Positions 1 through 12,562 of a stretch of 64,000 nucleotides of DNA are shown here, piece by piece. The notes under the pieces were generated by a model, which searched no databases, had not been told where the DNA came from, and saw nothing but the letters and a program-made list of their open reading frames with translations. Positions within the stretch are counted from its first letter, which is position 1, and each line of letters opens with the position of its first letter. The translations under genes and the position numbers were made by a program. The stretch covers positions 97,254 to 161,253 of the forward strand of contig JABVXV010000128.1 in NCBI GenBank assembly GCA_013365325.1, given 5' to 3'. The stretch is from Dipetalonema caudispina. Taxonomy: Eukaryota; Nematoda; Chromadorea; Rhabditida; Onchocercidae.

Positions 1-474
1 TTTTGTATTAAGCCGAATTTCCTTACGACGTTGCATACGATGAGTACTATGCCATCCGAAAAATTACCTACAGTGGCGGATACCTTTGCCCGTTCACGAA
101 GCAGCAAAAAGGAAACAGGTCATAGTCCTACGAGTATTAAACAGGTAGATATTCCATATGGTACTTCTGACAAATATATGGTTCTAAAAGGATTCGCAGA
201 AAATGAAAATAATTCTATAGCAGACATTCCTCCTGAAATCCATTCCATAAAACAATGACTGAATCCGAACAATTGAATTGTACTTCTTTAGAAAAGGACG
301 CTATCGATACCGTATAACAGAAGAGGTTCGGTTGGACAAATACGGAAATTCTCAACTATAAGCAGACGTAGAACATCAAGTGACACGGATCCTCGTTCAA
401 GATTTCGCAGCAATCGCAGTAGTGAAAAACTACCAACCGAACATACACAAACAGAAACAATAATGCAGTTGTAG
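1..474 (+). CDS. 3' end of unidentified gene coding a basic Ser/Arg-rich tail (partial)
   Basis: Two terminal exons are supported. The first is open from base 1 and ends at 144 in a good donor (AAACAG|GTAGAT). The second starts at 292 after ttctttag and runs to a TAG at 472-474; both junctions are phase 0. The visible C-terminus is very polar. It carries clustered basophilic kinase-type sites in the second exon (RRGS, RKFS, RRRTS), so a phosphorylated cytoplasmic or nuclear tail is a reasonable inference. No domain was recognised and the 5' part lies outside the window, so no function is assigned. If the 145-291 intron were retained, translation would stop at 258, so the splice matters. A possible AATAAA poly(A) signal lies at 611-616. 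The gene converges on AAR2. Confidence 0.5.
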
Positions 475-1262
475 TCGTCGGCTTAAACTCATTTGTTGAA
501 AATCCTTACTCATTCTTCGATCCCTTTAAGAAATGTCAACTACAATACCCATAAGCCACTACAGTTAATTGCAAGACTAGATTCTAGTCTAACCCTAGCT
601 TTAAATCTAAAATAAAATCTCCAATTTTATTGTATTTGTCCTCTAGGCATCTTATTTCACTACACTGCAACTTGATATTGTCTTCACACATCCCAACTTA
701 ACTTTGCTTTATATACTTTTATCACTTTATTTAATGAAATACAACTGTATTTCGCATAAATATACTAACAATATTAGCTTTGATTCCAAAGTAATGTAGT
801 GGGATCACGGATTACATCAGAATGTTCGTGAATCACATATAATCCAATATCCCAAATTACAACATCACTGTTCAAAGAACCTAAGTTACTGTAACTAACA
901 TGTACGTAACTTTATAGGCAACAGTAATTATACCGAGAGAGTTGGCAACAAAATGTTTAGCAGACAAGAGAACTAAAGTGGAAATAAAGCATCAAGCAAT
1001 AGATAGAAACATAGTTGCATTTTATACTGTTCAATAAGTCCATCACAAATATAACTGCCTATATGTATTCGGTCGACTGCGTTTCCATGATTTCAAACAT
1101 AATTGTACCAATCATATTCAGTATTTAAGTTATCAAGAATTCGTCATAGTCTTTTTTTTATGATTATTTCAATTTTTTCGAAACAGAAAACAAGGAAACC
1201 AATAGGAATGCGCAGAAGTCTGACTGGATATATGGAAATTTTGAGCTTGCAGAAGAATTATC
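475..1262. other. Intergenic region between convergent 3' ends
   Basis: AT-rich sequence between the left-edge gene (+) and AAR2 (-). It should hold both 3' UTRs. An AATAAA at 611-616 suits the plus-strand gene. I see no further coding exon here. Confidence 0.6.
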
Positions 1263-4200
1263 TTATTCATCTTGTATATCAAAATTCCACTTGAACCGTT
1301 TTGTCAAGAAATTTTTGAATTTTCTAGCTCTTTCTTTTAATGCAGCATCCGCTGATTCACAGTCTGCAAATAAATTCAAAAATGAAAGTTCGAAATGATC
1401 TCTGGACCTATAAATATTGTATAAGTCAACCTTCACCAATCCTCTTTATTCTTAAACAAATCTCGAACTTACTAGAAACCTTATTAAGCCACCGAAAGCT
1501 CTCGATCATTTGCCTTCCCACGGTCATACAACTAAATGTATCTCTGCTTGCGAAACAAAAATTTCCGAGTCTTCATTAGATTCCCTTTGTTAACCTGCCA
1601 GCTTAACCCCCTCCCCCCCCCCCCTGTATTTTGTTAGCCCTATTATCCTACTTGCAAGAAGTACTCAAGTGGGATTCGCAGAAACTTTCAGATCTTCAAT
1701 TCAAAACTCGAACTACGTAAAATGAATTGAATTTAAAGCGTCACTTCACTTACCATTTATGTTTCCGAATAGCCTAGAAAGCGTAGTTGTTAGGAAATTA
1801 TCCCGCGAAACAATGTCAACAAAAAAGTCTTCGGGACATTCTCTTAACTGGAAATGAAGTACCGGTATCAGTGCCATGTACAACTCTTTACGCTCTAAGA
1901 GTTCCTTCGTACAGCTGCACAACAAATGAATCAATCGTTTCCACTGTTCAAAACCTTCATAAACCTATAATCAGTGCGTAGTGAATACTTAAACTTGAAA
2001 TATTAAAAAACAAAAATAATTATTCGGATGATGAATAAGGACAAGTTATCACCTGTCCCATCAGGAAGCACACGAATGCAAACTGCAACTCTCCAAGAAA
2101 TTCGGACCATTCTTCACTGAGATCAGCAAGAATTTTGCATAACTGCCAACTTCGATCCAATGGATTCTCTGCATCAGTTGAAACAGCCTAAAATGGTTTT
2201 TAGCATATGAAATCAGTTTTACGGATATGAATTCTCTTGTTGAATTTTGGAACAATCCTGACCCAGTCTTAAATCAAACCATTTACCCTACGATTTTTCC
2301 ATTATGTTTCATACACATTTTTCCCACAATAAAAAAAATATTTGAAAATTGAAAAAGTCGTTACAACACTGTGAAAAGTAATGAATCCACGAAATAACTG
2401 GTCAAATATAAAAGTCTTTATCAAATGAAATTTAAGGAAAAGTCGGGTAAATCAAGTAAACAAAATGGTAAATGTTTCTATTTCTATAGTATCCCCCATT
2501 AATCACCAGAAAAAGGAAAAAAAGAAAATTGTGGAATAACTAACAATAATAAAAGTTGTACCTACCACGGAATGTAGAGGAAGTTCCGTAAAACGTATTT
2601 GAAAACCCTCCCTAATCCTCATAATAGGAAGACCTTCTTCATCCACAAATCGTATCCTAGTCGGATGATCACGATCAACACAAGATGACGGATGTCCATG
2701 TACCTAGAAATGTGACAAGTGCTATTTTTCTAGTGGTATTTGCTTTTTCACAAGGTTCCACACATAGCAATAACAACCCTTTTAAATATGAAATAAAAAT
2801 TCCAAAATTACATTATCATTTTTCGAATTCAAGATTGCTGTTGGCATTCATTAGCAGTGCGTAACGATTAGAAAAATTACAATAATAACATCAACAGAAT
2901 TCATTTGAAGAATAAATATACGCTGAGTAGCATTACTAGACTGGACCTCCCTTATGCATATCTTTTACAGAAAGATACATCCCGAAATAATGGAAATATT
3001 GACAAACATGAAAATGACACAGAAACATTGTCAATTAAACAAGGTAGAAATCGAGCAGAAAGAAACGAAATTAAAGGAATGATCAAAAGTATGGACAAGA
3101 CATTGGAAGGTTGAATAAAATTTTGAGAAATAATGAGGTTTCTCACAGATAATGGATCATGCCGCAATAGAAAAATTCTTGAAAAATGGACTAACACCCT
3201 CTTTTTCCATCATTTCGGTCTCCAAAGTAACCAATTCGGCCTGACCCGTTATACGACTACATTGATTTTCAGGTCGTAATCTTTCCACCGTCTTTTCTGT
3301 AAAATTAAAGTCTGCTAAAAGAGATCAGATGAAAGTTGCCTATATATGATCAAAAAAAAGGAGTAATATGAGAAAATGTAAAATGCATTTTAAGATATAA
3401 ATATTGACGACTGCAGTGTGCAAGTAAACAAACGCACGAACCTGTAATATGATTGCTGAGGGAAAACCAACTTCGGTATGTTTCGAAAGGATACGGTGCT
3501 AGGCCATCGTCCATCGACTTCAAGTTTGAACGTATCCTTTCTATCTAAAACCCAAAATTCAAATCCAATGAGATCAACAGATCGGGACATTAACTTTGTC
3601 CACTACAGTTCGCATTCAAATGCAAGGAAATAACTGAGAAAAAATGACACAAAGAATCATTTTAATTCCGCCCAAAATATACCTCATAACTAATAAAGGG
3701 AAACGTCAAAAATTTCAAATTATCTGACTTACAAGACACGCTGTTTTCCAATCAGAAAAGGTAGCACAAGGAATTCGAAATATTATTTATTAAATAAATA
3801 ATAAGTATTTATACTAGAAATACTCACAGTAATAACATCGAAGCAATAACTGCTCTGCATAAAAAAGATTACCAATACTGTCCAGTTATTCAAATTAATG
3901 CATCTCAGAGCGATTGTGCAAAATCACATTAAACGCAGTTATAAATGGATCTCCTAAAACGGACTCATGAATTATTTAATGAGTCTTTAAACTCGTAAGC
4001 AACTGATGATTACCTCATCTGCAGAACATGGCTCAATTATCATATCTTCACGTATCGGATCCCATTTACGTAACAAAATTTCCTTTTCCTTAAAATGGTG
4101 GAAAAATCCAATGCGTGGTGCGGTCTTCACGCTGAAGAAAATGAAATGAACGCCCGGGGGGATCATCTTTAAACCGAGAAATTTCGACCCCACACGCCAC

Positions 4201-4561
4201 GACTTGTAATCGATGCCGAATTCCGTTGTTTGAGGTACATTGAGGAAAACCTGCAAAATTTCCATGTTTATATCTACTCATCATTGAACTCCATTTTCAT
4301 GTGGCATGGATTAAGTGTACGACCTAAGGAAATGAATCAGATCAATTGGCAACAGTGCATGGACATCGTCTTATGTTAGAATTTTAGAACTATGTGATCC
4401 ACTTCGACTAATTAAGCAGTAACTAATTTAATCAAAATATCACCTACCATGAATGCACCATTTTCGTACAGATGATTAACAAGACTTGAAGGCATATCCG
4501 ATGCAGATGTTGTACATATAGATGCTGCAACGGATACCGCATTTGCACTATTGTTTATCAT
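1263..4561 (-). CDS. AAR2: AAR2 splicing factor homologue (U5 snRNP assembly factor), complete, 8 exons
   Basis: AAR2 binds PRP8 during cytoplasmic assembly and nuclear import of the U5 snRNP. Exons (5' to 3'): 4561-4448, 4250-4014, 3544-3442, 3296-3196, 2703-2566, 2187-2053, 1964-1754, 1363-1263. All phases match, giving 379 aa against about 384 for the human protein. Recognisable stretches are NVPQTTEFGIDY and MIPPGVHF in exon 2, APYPFETYRSW in exon 3, FTELP in exon 5, GELQFAFVCFL in exon 6, and CPEDFFVDIVSRDNFL in exon 7. The last is nearly identical to the family C-terminal domain. The protein ends in a basic KRFKWNF stretch. The ATG follows an acceptor-like cttcag by about 20 nt, so spliced-leader addition is possible. 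The exon 4 donor (GTTAGT) is the least certain join. Intron 7 contains a C12 run (G12 in the transcript). Confidence 0.93.
1607..1624. repeat. Poly-C tract inside AAR2 intron 7
   Basis: C5-T-C12 on the plus strand, so the AAR2 pre-mRNA carries a long G run in its last intron. Homopolymers of this kind often vary in length between copies and between assemblies. Confidence 0.85.
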
Positions 4562-5135
4562 GAGGAGTTAAGGTTATTCTGAAGATTTATGATCCAGTCT
4601 GCAAAATATGTATAAGTAAATTAGTCTTCGAAAACTTCATTCTAAATATCATTTATGCATATTGTATTCTTACAAACATGGTACTAGATACCATAGAAAC
4701 AACAAAAAACTAATTAATTTAACAATACTAATAACACCCCTCCTCCCCCACCCCCACCCCCGCAATATCACCCTAAACCTGAAACCGGAAGCGTATCCAA
4801 TTAATACGGCCCGCAAATGAAATAGCTTGCAATTATTTGCAATATTATAGATTTCGCAATGATAATTAAATTTCAGATTATCATTCCTTATCATACAGAT
4901 TTAATTGTCATTAATTTATGAGATGACAATAACCATATTTTTCAACTCATCGTGTCCCATCTTAAGCATTTCATAATGCAGGCATCATGTTATATCCTTT
5001 AATCAATCTCTATCTAATGCACACTTGCAAAACAATTTTCCAACACATAAACAGATAAAAATTTGCATATTAAATTAATGAAAATTTAGTATAAAAATTT
5101 CAAAAGATATCAAGACAATCATTGCTGCATTCATT
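4562..5135. promoter_or_regulatory. Divergent promoter region between AAR2 and the secreted galectin-like gene
   Basis: 574 bp between the AAR2 start codon (-) and the next gene's start codon (+), so both promoters must lie here or within 5' introns. It is AT-rich apart from a strongly C-rich block at 4737-4761. No TATA element can be assigned with confidence. Confidence 0.5.
4737..4761 (-). promoter_or_regulatory. G-quadruplex motif upstream of AAR2
   Basis: Read on the minus strand, this has tracts of G5, G5, G5 and G4 separated by loops of 1, 1 and 4 nt, which fits the canonical G3+N1-7 pattern. It lies about 176-200 bp upstream of the AAR2 start codon, on that gene's coding strand, in otherwise AT-rich DNA. 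Confidence 0.7.
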
Positions 5136-8100
5136 ATGCGCTGTAATTTCGTTTTATCGGTGATTCTTGTGGGCGCTTTTGTCATCAATATCATTGTAGC
5201 TAAACGACCATTCAATGCCGTAAGTTGTTTGATCTTTGCAAAGATTATGCTGCATTTTAATTGTAATATTTTCGTATGTCTTCAGAGAAGCCATATAAAG
5301 ATGAAATGGATAGGTTATCTGATCCTGAAATATTACAGTTCCTAGTCTGTACAATATTCTTCCAGATTTTATTTTGATAAAATCGCAATTTCTTTTATTC
5401 CCTCTATGAACTATTATAAGTTCTATTATGAAGAGTTAAAAATGCACTATAATTCCCTCTCCGCAACCCGTGATTAACCTTTTGAAAACGGTTCCAATCC
5501 TGCTCATCCTTATCTTCGTTATGAATAAATAATTAAAGAAACAAGCACTCTTAATACCATAGAATGTTTATATTAATTATAAAATTAGATTGTTAATCGC
5601 TTTATTGCCTTCATTTTACGTTAAATTGACCTCACTCGAAAGTATTTAATGGCCTTAGCTTAAAAAAAAAAAAAAACAACTTGAACTTTGTCTTACCCTT
5701 AACATAGCAGTAGATTGCTACAATCAGCTATACACATACCAAGAAATGATCACTAAAAGTCCATCGATTATCCGATCAGCTATTAATGATTTAATTATTC
5801 CTGAAAACTATAGAAATAATAGCGGAAAACGCTTCACAATCACAATGCAAAAAAAAAAAAAAAACGTACATGCAAAGTCACATATACATATATGTGCATA
5901 CTGTTGACGTCCACATCCACGCAGTTTCACGTAAATCGAGAAATTCGATTTGCTGGGCATCGTTTTTAGTGTTATCGAGATATCGGATAGGCCCTTCTCT
6001 CTTCGAATAATCCAACCTTTTGTATCAGATCAACTCATTTTAGTTATCGGTGATGATGATCGAATTTCCTGATTGATTAGAAAAAAGATAACTTATAAAG
6101 TAACCTTCTCTTTCTTCTTATCAATTTGTTCCTCATATTCTGAGCTACTTTTATCACTGATCACATTCTCTAACCTACTTCTTCATATAAGGTTGATCAA
6201 CCATATCAACAGATCAAGGTTATTATAGCGAGGATATTCGGAAATCGATGAAAAGGGTTATATGAAAATACATGTAAAAGATGGAATTCAACCAGGTGAA
6301 CAAATTCGGTTCCTTGCTCGTCGTTTTCCGAACATTGATGCAAGCGCGTAAGTGATTATGTTTAAATTATAGGATTAAAAGTCCGGGAAGAAATTATTAT
6401 AAACTAATTTTGTATTCCTTGATAGGATTAACTTAATATTATCATTATCATTAACTTCATTAACTTTTTATCAAAATGATTAGCATTAGAGATGATCTTA
6501 ATTTTAATCCATAACTGGAATTTATTTATGATAATAACCATTTAAACAGACTTTTTTTCCCACTATCTCTACCATTTGTTCCATTAAATCTATTCAACTA
6601 TGCAGTAAATTTGGCTGACAAGAAAAACGAAGGAAGTAAAGCAAGGGAAATGCAAAGCATTAATTTATTAAGTAACTAAACTGACTGATACGATCGGCTT
6701 TTGAATAAAGAATTCTACGATCAACTTCTGATCAGCCTATACTTATCCAAACTCATTCCATTCAAGTTTTCTCTTTTATTCTAAAATATTGAAAGTTGCA
6801 TATTTCATTTAATGCCTTCTCCATTTCTATACTTTTGTTCCTTCAGAAGGATGTATGAAATGTTGTAGAACAGGGCCTAGATCAAGATATCAGTGAAAAC
6901 AGCCAATACAAGATTTTGTTGAATCATTCGTCATGATAACAATCAATTAAAAATTTATTCTATAGCATATGAGATTTTTAATGTTGAATCTTTTATATAT
7001 ATTTAATGTTACGGATGTATTTTCCGCTCTAAAAAGTTAATGAAAATGCTAACAAAATGTGGTAATATAATAATTATCAAGCAGGGAAGGTTATGAAATA
7101 TGAATTCTTATCAGAGGTTGTTGAATTCCAATTGGAAAAGAATTAATGCAAATTTAAAAATTCTTCTAGCTTCGACATAATTCAAATAGGATATTTGAAA
7201 GAAGGTGAAAGTTTGACCTTATCACATGGTCTTGGCAATTTTTTGCCCAAATATCCATTTTGGTTCGATCGTGCAAAATATATGATGTCTATAAGAATCA
7301 TTCATTGGATATATGAGAAAAAAATCGTAGTAACCAGGAAACTTTACAACTCGACTGATGTTTGTTGTTGTTGATCATTTCTTTGCTTAATTGTATTATG
7401 AAGAACTTTCAAATAATAGCATCTACAGATGTATGATCTTCTTCAACGATATTATCGTTATTAGCTGATCAATTATTCCACATGATTAATGATAATGATG
7501 AATGACGATGCTTACAGTTTAAAGCAATCGGCTTTTTTCAAGAACCAGAACAATTTGTTTATTCACATGAAGGATATTACACGGAGCTAGTTTATGTAAT
7601 TGGATATTCTGATCAAATTGTTGATCATTCTCATTACTTCTATGTTCACGGAGAAAAAAAGTTTAAACTTGATGTGAGCATTGCTACTAATAATTATTCA
7701 TACAACTTTTGATTCAAATTTAATTTTTTTTATTTCCAAAGTTTCAACTTGTTAAATTCAATTCCTATTAAAAATTTCATTTTCATCATTATTTGCATAT
7801 CTTTTCCTTGTTCATTGATCAAAAAATCTTTATTGTCTTAATAAAAATGTTGAAGCATCGTTTTCAATACCAAATATATTTTGTTTTTCTTTTTTTTGAT
7901 AACTTAAAAATGAGGAAATTTCCTTGCATATCATTTACCATAACTGACATTTTTTTTTCGAAAGCAAGCAACTTTATTTTCTTTCTTTTTCATTAATTTA
8001 ATTTTGTTTTTCTTTTGTTCTAGCATTTTAAAATCCCAAGCGATACATTCAACGTGAACGCTCCAACCCTTTTTCAAAAGGCGGTTAGTTTACAAAATAC

Positions 8101-9948
8101 TGTTGAAGCATATCGAAATTATTTGGGTAAACCAAGTTCATTCCACGGTGATACGGATCAATTGATCCTGGAATCGATGGGTTCACCAATGCCATACCAT
8201 GCCATATTTGACTTTGGTGGTTTTTATATAGGTAAGCTTTTTCACATTATTATTAGTTAATTTCTAACGATATCGTAAGTAATATAATTGCTAACTAATT
8301 GTTAAGGAAAATCAAGAATTTATATTTCAAAAGTCAAAAATTAAAATTAGAAGTAGCATCGTTTGCAGTGGTTCATGAATACTTCCTGATCAATTACTAC
8401 CATTCAAATCATTCCTTTTTTGGTATCCTTGAAGTAGTAAAAAAATTGCAGTTATTGAATTATTTAACAGTGTTAAATCTTGTAATAAAAAATCTTGCAC
8501 TAGATTGCCTAATTGACTGATAAAATGATAAGTGATGAATTTGATCATTTAATTGAACATTTTTATTCCTTTCAAAAAAAAAAATTCATTAGCTGTAATT
8601 TTTTCGTTTTTACTAAGAGAAAAAGCGAGAGAATAAGACAGAAAGGCGAAAAAAAAAAAAAAAAAACTTCGAAATTTTCTAAAATATACTTACTACTTTC
8701 TTTCAAAATGTTCCACATCTTCTATATCCAATTTTCTCTTACATCTGAATTTAATTATTCTTTTCAGGTCAACGAGCACATTTTGCTGGTTTTTTCACAA
8801 ATACCGTTATTGCTGAAATCAAAACCGCTACTAGCACATATGTATTTTATTTGCATAAAAATAGCGTAAGTAAATATTTGAATATTTTGAATTATTATCA
8901 AAATGATATATTTTTACTTTGTTGTTGAATAATCGGTGGAATAATCCTATAATAATAGTAATATAAAAGACATGATGAAATGTTTTATCATAAGGAATGG
9001 AATCAGTTGTGACAGATTCATATCTCCTCAGAATTATCATTTATGCTTAAAACTACGTAATATATCTTTTACTTAAGTTTTCATTCATAAATTAATGCTT
9101 TAATGAATGTTAATCTTAAAAATATCATATTTTGCTCATCTAATTATTTAATTCAAATCTTTGCTCTAATTAGATCATTTTTTTCTGTCTTATCTTTCAT
9201 GCATCGTTTTTTTTTTTTTTTTTGCTAATGAAATTTAATCAAATATCAAGAAAACTAACACTTACTGACTATTTACCTAATAATAAGATATATATTAATC
9301 TAATGTTGTTTGTTTCTTTTTATTTTTGTAATTCAATAAATTGTTCTTTAGGTATTTCAATTTACCTAAAGAATCTATCAATCATAACCTTTAGGTGGTA
9401 TTCAACAATGTTACAGTGAAAATTAACGATGATCTGTATAGAAATGAAATGTTCGATCAAATTGGTAGTATATCATTTGTAAATGCCGGAGAAGCACTGG
9501 CGGTTTGTTACTTCTTATTTCGCCCCATTTTTCTTTTATTTTTTGTTAAACTTTCATAACAATGAATTCTTTATTTTGTACATATATTATATTAATTAGC
9601 AATAAATAACATTAACATATTTTACTTTACATAAATTTGTATTAATCAAACTACAAAAGTTTGTTATTTACAAAATATACCTATTTAGAAGGAAAAAAGA
9701 AAAATGATTTCTTTTTTAAACAGATTGTATATAATGTTCCACATCGATTTGATTATATGCTTATGCATAATTCAATGTTTTCAAAACAAATGGCACAATT
9801 CAATGTAAAATGGGATGGACCAATAACGGAAATTATTCTTTCCGATACATTAGCAACAACAAAATCTGACAGCTCAGGATATGATCCGGTTTTTGAAGGC
9901 GTAACATTACTTCAACATGTTGATATTGATAATGAAGTGATTGAATAA
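5136..9948 (+). CDS. Predicted secreted protein with two divergent galectin-like halves, 9 exons
   Basis: Exons: 5136-5219, 5288-5344 (weak), 6229-6347, 7170-7326, 7518-7673, 8024-8231, 8768-8865, 9395-9502, 9724-9948. From 6229 onward all junction phases agree. The model gives about 403 aa. Exon 1 codes a hydrophobic signal-peptide-like segment (LSVILVGAFVINIIVA), so export is inferred. The first half has a galectin-style opening (VKDGIQPGEQIRFLARRFPN, about residue 60). The second (about residues 247-370) has MPYHAIFDFGGF, then FRxx-free strands, VNAGEALAIVY and an FDYMLMHN segment placed like the F/G strands of a galectin. The canonical sugar contacts (HxNxR, WxxE) are not visible, so galactoside binding is doubtful. 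Exon 2 needs a ttcagag acceptor and a GTCTGT donor and may be wrong; exon 4 could end at 7329. The gene could be nematode-restricted. Family assignment is tentative; the existence of a gene is much firmer. Confidence 0.6.
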
Positions 9949-11243
<1,295 letters not shown>

Positions 11244-11246
11244 GCT

Positions 11247-11313
<67 letters not shown>

Positions 11314-11317
11314 AGCG
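11244..11317 (+). tRNA. trnN-GUU: tRNA-Asn (anticodon GTT)
   Basis: A 74-nt cloverleaf can be folded by eye. The 7-bp acceptor stem (GCTTCCG with CGGGAGC) contains one T-G pair. The D arm is GCGC-loop-GCGC. The anticodon stem TTCGG/CCGAA holds loop CTGTTAA, hence anticodon GTT. The T arm GGTGG/CCACC carries TTCAAGC, and the discriminator base is G. Internal A box (TGGCGCAATCGG) and B box (GGTTCAAGCC) are intact. A TTTT pol III terminator sits at 11329-11332. There is no intron. Confidence 0.95.
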
Positions 11318-12562
11318 TCATGTGGTCATTTTGCAAAAGTTAAATTCTAAAAAAACGTATGTTTAAGATAAATGTGTTTGATCGCTTTCACTTCACTGTT
11401 TTGCACAACTTTCTTGCTTCTCTGTTATGACAAAATTGAACGTTTCCGGAATCCAGTCAACTGTTATACTGAGTATGTTTCAGGATTCACTCATCTTTCA
11501 ATGTGACATACATATTTTCAAAATTCAATAATTTTTCTGACGCAGTATATATACTTGTGAAGAATAATTTGCCGGAGTAATTCGCACGATTCAGCAGAAA
11601 TGAATCTTTTTTACCGGACAAGCGAAGATATTTGCGACAACCGTTAATTTTCCGACACATCCCCAAAGCTTAGTCATCTTTTAACAAAGAATCATTGAGA
11701 ATAAAGCCTCTTTTAATATGATATAAACATTTGTCAATATTGCGATATCACCAAAATATCCCCAGAATGCAGTAATTTCATACTATAGTCTTCCGAAGAT
11801 CATCAATTTTTTCAGTATAATGACATAACACATCGACTTCCAAAATCCGACCATTTTGCAGAAAAATCTTTCTGGAAATTCTATAACTTCCTGGTAGCAG
11901 TACGCATCTTCAGAATTCTGGCAGTCATATCAGATGGTATGTTTCTTCCTTTCCAACCGAATCATGTCTAATGCAGTAGTTCTTCATTTTAACGGTGAAA
12001 TATTATTACATACAACTACAGTTCATGCTGTAAATAGTGTTCTTCAAACCTTCGTAACGTCTTCCGATACTAACTAAAAGATTTGTAGCTCAACGTTACA
12101 CGAAGATATCTACTTTCCAACAATTAAGTCACTTAATTAATCCTCAAATCATTTCGATCAATCATTCGACATACAAATTTCCTTTCAATCCATCCTAAAT
12201 GAGAGCTGTAACTAATGTTCAATACTGAACGAAAATAAGTTGTAGGTGTAAATGAACTGATAATATTTTAAATCATAGATTGATATTATAAATTAATTAA
12301 AATTTAAGAGAGAAAAAACTCTCAACAAAAATAAACACGATAATAAAATATGAAGTTACACTGCATATTTCTAAATTTAGTCACATCTTCGCATATTATT
12401 GCTTCCGAAACACTAAAGCAGTTCGAATTTTTCAGTAGATCGACGTTAACGTGCTTCGATCCGCAAAAAGGATAGGCAATTAAAATTACAGTTACAGCAT
12501 ATGGTGCAAGTATTTACGATACTCCAATCAGTTCCACTTTTATCTAATACATTTTTGAAAAT
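11318..12562. other. Intergenic region between tRNA-Asn and the PYROXD1 3' end
   Basis: AT-rich, with no open frame supported by splice signals. The right part should include the PYROXD1 3' UTR. Confidence 0.55.

Noticed and set aside
5286..5345. Frame ending in a stop at 5343-5345 that would give a 47-aa peptide from 5136
   Set aside because: Possible with the plain ttcag acceptor, but the shifted ttcagag frame is acidic, coding-like and in phase with the downstream galectin-like exons; kept as an uncertainty in that gene.
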